From: Streptomyces sp. CHD11 | GTDB lineage: Bacteria; Actinomycetota; Actinomycetes; Streptomycetales; Streptomycetaceae | Length of the DNA stretch: 64,000 nucleotides | Direction: 5' to 3' | NCBI RefSeq assembly: GCF_018638295.1 | Contig: NZ_JABTTS010000014.1 | Span: forward strand, 1-64,000 | Shown here: piece by piece, positions 58,435 through 64,000 of the stretch | Position numbering within the stretch: the stretch's first letter is position 1 | Layout of the letters: each line of letters begins with the position of its first letter | Notes under the pieces: model-generated | Seen by the model: only the letters and a program-made list of their open reading frames with translations | Database searches by the model: none | What the model was told of the DNA's origin: nothing | Program-made: the position numbers and the translations under genes

Positions 58435-60816
58435 TCACACCCGGGTGACCGGCTCCTGTCCGATCGTGGCGTGCAAGCGGCGCGTGTGATCCACGTGGCG
58501 CTCGGCTCCGGTCAACGTGACCTCGGCCGTCAGGCGCTGATCCGCGCTGGAGGCGGCCAGCCGCAGCTCCAGTCGGCCCGGTTCGACGACCCGCAGGCCG
58601 TCGCGTCCGGTGAAGGAGGCCACGTCGGCCGGGACCGTGACACGCAGGCGCCGGGCCTCGCCCGGCGCCAGATCGACCCGGGTGTAGCCGACGAGGCGCT
58701 GTACCGGCTGGACGACGGAGGCGACCGGGTCGTGCAGATAGAGCTGGACCACCTCGGTCCCGGACCGGCCGCCCGTGTTGCGGACGGTGAGAGCGAGGGT
58801 GAACTCCCCGTCGGTCGGTGTGTCCCGGACGTCCACGGTCAGGTCCGTCCAGTCGAACCGTGTATAGGACAGGCCGTGACCGAAGGCGAACGCCGGCGTC
58901 GGGTCGATGCTCGACACCCCGCCGGCCTGAGCGAGCCGGGCCCCGAGATACGTGGCCGGCTGGGAGCCCGGCCCGCGCGGCACGCTGACCGGGAGCCGTC
59001 CGGAGGGATTGGTACGGCCGCTGAGCACCCCGGCGATCGCGTGCGTGCCCTCCTCCCCCGGGAAGAAGGACTGCACGATGGCGGCGGACTCCTCCACGCC
59101 CCGGCCGAGGGCGTACGGCCGTCCCGCGAGCAGCACGGTGACCACGGGGGTCTCCAGGTCGAGCAGGGCGTCGAGCAGCTGCTGCTGCGCGCCGGGCAGC
59201 GCCAGCGTCTCCACGTCGCAGCCCTCACCGCTGGTGCCCCGCCCGAAGAGCCCCGCGCGGTCGCCGAGCACCACCAGGGCGACGTCGGCCTCGCCGGCCA
59301 CCCGGGCGGCCTCGCGGATGCCGGAGAGGTCCCCGTCGTCGATGCCGGTGCCGCGGGCGACCGTGATCTCGGCGTCGGGGAACTCGGCGGCGAGGGTGTC
59401 GCGCAGCGTGGGCAGCTCGATGCCGAGCGGGGTCCCGGGGTGGCGGACACCGATGTGCTGGGGGAAGGAGTAGCAGCCCAGCACGGCGGTGGGCTCCTCG
59501 GCGTTGGGGCCGAGCAGGGCGATGCGGCGCAGCCTGTCGAGCGGCAGGGTGCCGTCGTTGCTGAGCAGGACGACCGCTTCCTCGGCGATGGTGCGGGCCA
59601 GCGCCCGGTTCTGCGGGCCGTCCAGGTCGATCCGGCCGCGCAGGGCGGCCGGATCGTCCGGGTCCGCCCCGTCGAGCGCGGCCGGCACGGGGTTCCAGTC
59701 CTCGTCGAGCAGGCCGAGGAGCGCCTTCTGGGTGAGGACCCGGCGCAGCGCGCGATCGACCAGCGCCTCCGGTACCCGGCCGTCGGCGACGGCCCCGGTC
59801 AGGGGGGCGCCGTAGGTCTTGACATTGGGCAGTTCGACGTCGATGCCCGCGCGCAGCGCCGAACCGGCGGCTCCGGCCCAGTCGTCCGCGACGCCGTGCA
59901 GGGTCTTGAGGAAGGCGATGGCGAAGTAGTCGGCGACGACGGTGCCGTCGAAGCCCCAGGTGTCGCGCAGCAGCCCGGTGAGCAGCTCCTCGTCGGCCGC
60001 GGAGGGTATGCCGTCGGTGTCGGTGTAGGCGTTCATCACCGACCGGGCACCGCCTTCGAGGATCGCCATCTCGAAGGGCGGCAGCAGGACGTCGGCGCGC
60101 TCACGCGGCCCCATGGAGGTGGGGGCGAGGTTGCGTCCGGCGCGGGAGGCCGAGTAGCCGGCGAAGTGCTTGAGGGTGGCGACGATCCCGGCGGACTCCA
60201 GGCCCTGCACGTAGGCGGTGCCGATGGTGCCGACGAGGTACGGGTCCTCGCCGATGGTCTCCTCGACCCGGCCCCAGCGGGCGTCGCGCACCACGTCCAG
60301 GACGGGCGCGAGCCCCTGGTGGACGCCCACGGTACGCATGTCGCGGCCGATGGCGCCGGCCATGCGGCGGACGACGTCGGGGTCGAAGGTGGCGCCCCAG
60401 GACAGCGGGACGGGATAGGCCGTCGCACCCCAGGCGGCGAAGCCGGCCAGACATTCGTCGTGCGCGAGAGCGGGAATGCCGAACCGGTTCGTGGCGGCGA
60501 TACGGGTCTGGGTGCGGGCCAGGGAGAGCGCGCCCAGGGCGGGGTCCACCGGGACGGTTCCGAAGGGGCGGGTCAGCTGGCCCAGTCCGGTGGGCAGGAG
60601 TGCCTCGAGGTCGACGGCCTCCTCCATGTCGTGCTGATGGGGGGCCACTTCACCGCCCTGGTCGGAGGCGCCCACCCACACTCCGTACAGCTGGGCGGTC
60701 TTCTCTTCCAGGGTCATCGCGTCGATCAGGGCGTCGACCCGCGCGGTGACGGAGACCGCGGGGTCATTCCAGAGGGCGATTCCGGTGGTGTTCTCTACAG
60801 CCACGTTGGCGTTCAC
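58435..60816 (-). CDS. bxlA: GH3 beta-xylosidase/beta-glucosidase (BxlA-like)
   Basis: 793 residues, no signal peptide, so intracellular. GH3 N-terminal barrel with the KHFAGY block (216-221) and nucleophile D296 (GTVVADYFAI). The GH3 C-terminal sandwich includes GPNAEEPTAVLGCYSFP, then a fibronectin-like C-terminal domain. It is the last gene of a binding protein-permease-permease-GH3 operon, the same order as bxlEFGA for xylobiose uptake and cleavage in Streptomyces. Specificity for xylo- rather than gluco-oligosaccharides is therefore likely but not proved. The GTG start at 60816 follows GGGAGGAAA. Confidence 0.88.
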   Translation of the reverse strand: MNANVAVENTTGIALWNDPAVSVTARVDALIDAMTLEEKTAQLYGVWVGASDQGGEVAPHQHDMEEAVDLEALLPTGLGQLTRPFGTVPVDPALGALSLARTQTRIAATNRFGIPALAHDECLAGFAAWGATAYPVPLSWGATFDPDVVRRMAGAIGRDMRTVGVHQGLAPVLDVVRDARWGRVEETIGEDPYLVGTIGTAYVQGLESAGIVATLKHFAGYSASRAGRNLAPTSMGPRERADVLLPPFEMAILEGGARSVMNAYTDTDGIPSAADEELLTGLLRDTWGFDGTVVADYFAIAFLKTLHGVADDWAGAAGSALRAGIDVELPNVKTYGAPLTGAVADGRVPEALVDRALRRVLTQKALLGLLDEDWNPVPAALDGADPDDPAALRGRIDLDGPQNRALARTIAEEAVVLLSNDGTLPLDRLRRIALLGPNAEEPTAVLGCYSFPQHIGVRHPGTPLGIELPTLRDTLAAEFPDAEITVARGTGIDDGDLSGIREAARVAGEADVALVVLGDRAGLFGRGTSGEGCDVETLALPGAQQQLLDALLDLETPVVTVLLAGRPYALGRGVEESAAIVQSFFPGEEGTHAIAGVLSGRTNPSGRLPVSVPRGPGSQPATYLGARLAQAGGVSSIDPTPAFAFGHGLSYTRFDWTDLTVDVRDTPTDGEFTLALTVRNTGGRSGTEVVQLYLHDPVASVVQPVQRLVGYTRVDLAPGEARRLRVTVPADVASFTGRDGLRVVEPGRLELRLAASSADQRLTAEVTLTGAERHVDHTRRLHATIGQEPVTRV

Positions 60817-61020
60817 TTTCCTCCCACGCCCCCCGGGCCCTGGACCAGGGCGCGACGGGCGAACAGGTAGACGAGCGGGATTGAGGTGCCGGCCGGGGCC
60901 GGGGCGGGCGGGCCACGGACGCGGAGCCCGCCGGCCGGGCCCCGCCGTGTTCTGCCGGGCTTCGGCCGCGGAGCTCGCGGAGGGTCTTCGGCCACCGGCC
61001 GGCCACGGCGCCGGGGACGG

Positions 61021-61914
61021 TCACCGGCTGAATCCGGCGGTCAGCCCGCTGAGCAGCTGGCGGCGGCCGAACGCGTACAGGACCAGGACGGGCAGTGTGC
61101 TGAGGACGACGGAGGCGAGGACGGCGGGGACGTTGACGCCGTACTCGCCCTGGAAGGTCCACAGCGCGAGCGGCAGGGTCCGGCGGTCGGGGCTCTGTGT
61201 GAGGACCAGGGGCAGCAGGAATCCGTTCCAGATGGTCAGTCCGTTGAAGATGGTCACGGTGAGGATGGCCGGCCGGGTGAGCGGTGCCGCCAGCCGCCAC
61301 AGTGTCGTCCACTCGGTGGCGCCGTCGACGCGCATCGAGTCGAACAGTTCCTTGGGCACGTCCCGGATGAAGTTGGAGAGCACCAGCACGGACAGCGGGA
61401 TGGCGAAGGCGATCGACGGGAGGATCAGCGCCAGCAGACTGTCGTACAGATTCAGTCTGATGATGATCAGGTACACGGGGATGATCGTGGCCTGCAGGGG
61501 GATGGCCAGCCCCATCAGGAACAGCCCGTTCATCGCACGCAGGCTCCGCAGGTGCCGGCCGCGGACGATCGCGTAGGCGGCCATGAAGGAGATCGTGACC
61601 GCCGGCACCACGGCGCCGAGGGTGACCACGACGCTGTTCACGAAGTAGCCGATGAAGTCGGACTCGATGACCAGTCGGTAGTTCTCCAGGGTGGGGTTGC
61701 CGGTGGGCACCAGGGGGTTGGTCGCGTAGTAGCCGCTGCGCGGCTTGAAGCTCGTGATGACCATCCAGTACAGCGGCACGGCGACCACGACGAGCCAGAT
61801 CCACCCGGCCAGGCCGCCGGCCCAGTTGCGCCGGCCGGCCGCCGGGCCGGAGTCGGGCGCCCGCCGGCGGGTCTCCTTCTCCGGGGTGTGCGCCTTGGTG
61901 AGCGTGGTGGTCAT
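61021..61914 (-). CDS. bxlG: Sugar ABC transporter permease, MalG type (BxlG-like)
   Basis: 297 residues, six membrane helices. The EAA loop (DSMRVDGATEWTTLWRLAAPLTRPAI) that contacts the ATPase subunit is present. It pairs with the upstream MalF-type permease, whose stop lies one base from this start. No ATPase gene is in the operon; Streptomyces sugar importers of this class share the MsiK ATPase encoded elsewhere. A 204-bp space separates it from the GH3 gene. Confidence 0.93.
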   Translation of the reverse strand: MTTTLTKAHTPEKETRRRAPDSGPAAGRRNWAGGLAGWIWLVVVAVPLYWMVITSFKPRSGYYATNPLVPTGNPTLENYRLVIESDFIGYFVNSVVVTLGAVVPAVTISFMAAYAIVRGRHLRSLRAMNGLFLMGLAIPLQATIIPVYLIIIRLNLYDSLLALILPSIAFAIPLSVLVLSNFIRDVPKELFDSMRVDGATEWTTLWRLAAPLTRPAILTVTIFNGLTIWNGFLLPLVLTQSPDRRTLPLALWTFQGEYGVNVPAVLASVVLSTLPVLVLYAFGRRQLLSGLTAGFSR

Positions 61915-61915
61915 G

Positions 61916-62818
61916 TCAGGCCCCCTCGAGTTGGCTCGCGCCGGTGTCCCGGCCCCCGAGCCGGCGCAGCAGCAGAGCGAGACCGAGGCCCACGAGGACC
62001 AGGATGACCGCGATGACGCTGGCCGGTCCCATCTGGCTGGCCTGCCATCCCCGTTTGTACATGTCGAGTGCGAGGACCCGGGTGGCGTCGCCGGGGCCGC
62101 CCTCGGTCAGGACGAAGATGAGGTCGAAGAAGGTCAGAGATCCGACCACCATCAGCGTGGACGAGGTGATGATGGTGTATTTCAGCTGGGGCAGCGTGAT
62201 GCTGAAGAACTGCCGGATCCGCCCGGCGCCGTCCAACTGCGCGGCCTCGTACATGGACTTCGGGATCTGCTGGACGCCACCCTGGTAGATCAGTGAGTGG
62301 AACGGGATGAACTGCCAGGAGACGACGAAGATGACGACGCCGAAGGCGAGCCAGGGGCGGCCCAGCCAGTCCTTGACGAGGGCGTCGATCTTCAGTCCGG
62401 CACCGAGCCCGAAGTTGGGGTCCAGCAGGGCCTTGTACGCGATCGCGATGGCGGCGGAACTGAGCAGCAGCGGGACGAAGTACACCACGGCCAGCACCGC
62501 GCGGTAGCGCTGGCGGCCGGCCATGAACGTGCCGAGCAGAATACTCATCGGAGTCTGGACGGCCCAGGACACGGCCATGACCAGGAACGTCACCCACAGG
62601 GCGTGCGGCAGACCGGGGTTGGTGAGTACCGTCCGCCAACTGGTCAGCCCCGAGGGGTCGATGGCACCGATGCCGTCCCACGTGGTGAAGCTCAGTACGA
62701 AGACACCGACGAGCGGAACCACGGCGAAGCAGAGGAAGAACACCAACGCCGGCGTCGCGAGCCACGGCAGGATGCTCCGGGACCCGTGACGCGGCGGATG
62801 GCCGGTGAGTGAACTCAT
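61916..62818 (-). CDS. bxlF: Sugar ABC transporter permease, MalF type (BxlF-like)
   Basis: 300 residues from ATG 62818, which overlaps the stop of the binding-protein gene (ATGA). Six membrane helices, with an EAA loop SMYEAAQLDGAGRIRQFFSITLPQL. It partners with the MalG-type protein to import a sugar, probably xylobiose or a related oligosaccharide. A longer frame to 63064 lies inside the binding-protein gene and is rejected as start. Confidence 0.93.
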   Translation of the reverse strand: MSSLTGHPPRHGSRSILPWLATPALVFFLCFAVVPLVGVFVLSFTTWDGIGAIDPSGLTSWRTVLTNPGLPHALWVTFLVMAVSWAVQTPMSILLGTFMAGRQRYRAVLAVVYFVPLLLSSAAIAIAYKALLDPNFGLGAGLKIDALVKDWLGRPWLAFGVVIFVVSWQFIPFHSLIYQGGVQQIPKSMYEAAQLDGAGRIRQFFSITLPQLKYTIITSSTLMVVGSLTFFDLIFVLTEGGPGDATRVLALDMYKRGWQASQMGPASVIAVILVLVGLGLALLLRRLGGRDTGASQLEGA

Positions 62819-64000
62819 GTGCCGATGACCGCATTCATGTTGGTGGCGAACTGCTTCGGGGACACGGACTGCTGGAACAGCTTGGCGATGTTGTCCAGCA
62901 GTGCCGCGGCCGCCGCCGGACTGAGCGCCTGGTCCCAGGACTGCACGAACGTCTTGGCCTTGCTGGCGATGCCGTAGTTCACCTGGAGGAAGTCGGCGCT
63001 CTTGGAGGCGGCCAGCAGTTTCTCGGTGCCCAGCCGGACCGGAACCGAGCCGTTGTCGATCCACGCCTCCACCTCGGCGTCCTGGAGGACACCGGTCGCG
63101 AAGAAGTCCTTGGCGATCTTCTTCTGCTCGTCGGTGGCCTTCGAGGAGATGGACAGGTACTGGGCGGGGTTGCCGACCGTGTTGCTCGGATCACCCTTGC
63201 CGCCGTCGACGGGCGGGAAGTTCATGTAGCCCAGCCCGCCGCTGGAGACGAAGTCCCCGCCGTCGGCCTGCTGGATGCCGTACGACCAGGCGCCGTGCAG
63301 CATCATCGCGGCCCGGTCGGTGTAGAGCAGCGCCTGGTCGGCGTTGGAGTCCGCGGTGATCGAGGAGAAGCCCTTGATGAACCCGTCGGCCTCGACCAGC
63401 TCCTGCACCTTGGTCAGCGCGGTGATGGAGTCCGGGTGGGACCAGGCGTTCTTCTCGCCCTCGATGATGGCCTGGAACACGTCGGGTCCGCCGATGCGGT
63501 CGAACAGGAACTCCAGCCACATCATGCTCGTCCACCGGGACTGGCCGCCCAGGGAGAACGGAGCTATGCCCTTGGCGTTGAACTTGGGCACCAGCGCCAT
63601 GATGTCGTCCCAGGACTCAGGCGGGTTCACGCCGACCCGGTCGAAGACCTTCTGGTTGTAGTACAGGATGATCGGTTGCACGGTCTCGCACGGCATCGCG
63701 TAGATCTTGCCGTCGACGGTCGCCGCGCCGAACGAGGCCGGGAACAGCCGCTTCTTGACCTCGGACTGCTCGTCGAACCACGAGGTGAGGTCCTCGACCT
63801 GGCCCGCTTCCGCGTAGGTGCGCAGCGTCCCGCCGCCCCAGCCCCAGATGATGGTGGGCGCCTTCCCGGCACCGATGGCAGTCTTGATCTTCGTCTTGTA
63901 CGCGTCGTTCTGATACGTGGTGTCTTTGATCTGGCTGTCGGGGTTGGCCTTGTTGAAGGCATCCACCGCGCCGGCTCTGACACCTTCCTGCGGCATGCCG
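62815..64000 (-). CDS. bxlE: Sugar ABC transporter substrate-binding protein, 5' end beyond the window (BxlE-like)
   Basis: At least 393 residues are visible. The N-terminal signal peptide/lipobox and start are cut off by the right edge (the ATG at 63996 is internal). Type 1 extracellular binding-protein features: VDAFNKANPDSQIKDTTYQND, APTIIWGWGGG, MPCETVQPIILYYNQKVFDRVG, and WDDIMALVPKFNAKGIAPFSLG. It captures the sugar outside the cell and delivers it to the two permeases. It is the first gene of a coupled operon ending in the GH3 enzyme. The regulator would be to the right of the window. Confidence 0.92.
   Translation of the reverse strand, partial: GMPQEGVRAGAVDAFNKANPDSQIKDTTYQNDAYKTKIKTAIGAGKAPTIIWGWGGGTLRTYAEAGQVEDLTSWFDEQSEVKKRLFPASFGAATVDGKIYAMPCETVQPIILYYNQKVFDRVGVNPPESWDDIMALVPKFNAKGIAPFSLGGQSRWTSMMWLEFLFDRIGGPDVFQAIIEGEKNAWSHPDSITALTKVQELVEADGFIKGFSSITADSNADQALLYTDRAAMMLHGAWSYGIQQADGGDFVSSGGLGYMNFPPVDGGKGDPSNTVGNPAQYLSISSKATDEQKKIAKDFFATGVLQDAEVEAWIDNGSVPVRLGTEKLLAASKSADFLQVNYGIASKAKTFVQSWDQALSPAAAAALLDNIAKLFQQSVSPKQFATNMNAVIGT

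Noticed and set aside
62819..63064. Extension of the MalF-type permease into the binding-protein gene
   Set aside because: The ATG at 62818 overlaps the binding-protein stop, and the permease N-terminus is complete from there.

Overview
The window is a stretch of actinobacterial chromosome, almost certainly Streptomyces. GC content is very high, GTG starts are common, stop/start overlaps (ATGA, GTGA) are frequent, and it carries a complete whiE-type spore-pigment polyketide cluster. I recognise about 60 protein genes, no tRNA or rRNA, no CRISPR array and one decayed insertion sequence. The 5' part of one gene is cut off by the right edge.

Layout. 1-4500: two terminator hairpins, a SigE-type ECF sigma factor with a membrane partner, a dolichol-phosphate-mannose-synthase-like glycosyltransferase fused to GtrA with a translationally coupled GT-C membrane glycosyltransferase, and a small Cys-rich protein. 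4646-9536: four DUF21/CBS (HlyC/CorC) membrane proteins arranged as two long+short pairs. 9808-13365: a PutP-like sodium/solute symporter fused to PAS, GAF, SpoIIE phosphatase and RsbW-type ATPase domains. 13730-16334: an M56 peptidase/BlaI pair with a clear BlaI operator, a short TatA paralogue whose 3' end abuts an IS481-type remnant, and a LapA-like protein. 16606-18669: dhaKLM (dihydroxyacetone kinase). 18699-21613: GH75 chitosanase, an FN3 lipoprotein and a secreted anchored protein. 21833-28285: a dienoyl-CoA reductase/PadR operon, a small unknown, a PAS-PAS-GAF-SpoIIE phosphatase and a PrmC-like methyltransferase.

28592-37488: a sulfite-oxidase-fold molybdoenzyme with its FAD/NAD reductase, a CE7 acetylxylan esterase, a HutC-type GntR regulator, a methyltransferase, a D-Ala-D-Ala carboxypeptidase, and an amide-nitrogen group (glutaminase, asparaginase II, FCD GntR). 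37648-39018: fluoride-exporter operon HTH-crcB-(short DUF190-like)-crcB. 39585-42767: SseB-like protein, a long-form GAPDH and a TPR-like protein.

42808-50042: whiE-type spore pigment locus with the same gene order as S. coelicolor whiE (ORFVIII divergent from ORFI-VII). It is followed convergently, across a 22-bp-stem terminator, by an O-methyltransferase and a beta-helix protein. 52605-54242: secreted alpha/beta-hydrolase peptidase. 54529-64000: pentose catabolism. A GntR regulator faces xylD/xylX-like dehydratases of the oxidative (Weimberg-type) pathway. Convergent to these lies a bxlEFGA-like operon (binding protein, two permeases, GH3 beta-xylosidase/glucosidase). Together they suggest uptake of xylo-oligosaccharides, hydrolysis inside the cell and oxidative breakdown of the pentose.

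Most notable for follow-up: the symporter-phosphatase fusion, the collapsed DUF190 gene inside the crcB operon, the IS remnant that ends a TatA gene, the Glu-for-Gln change in the spore-pigment chain-length factor, and several near-perfect operator palindromes.
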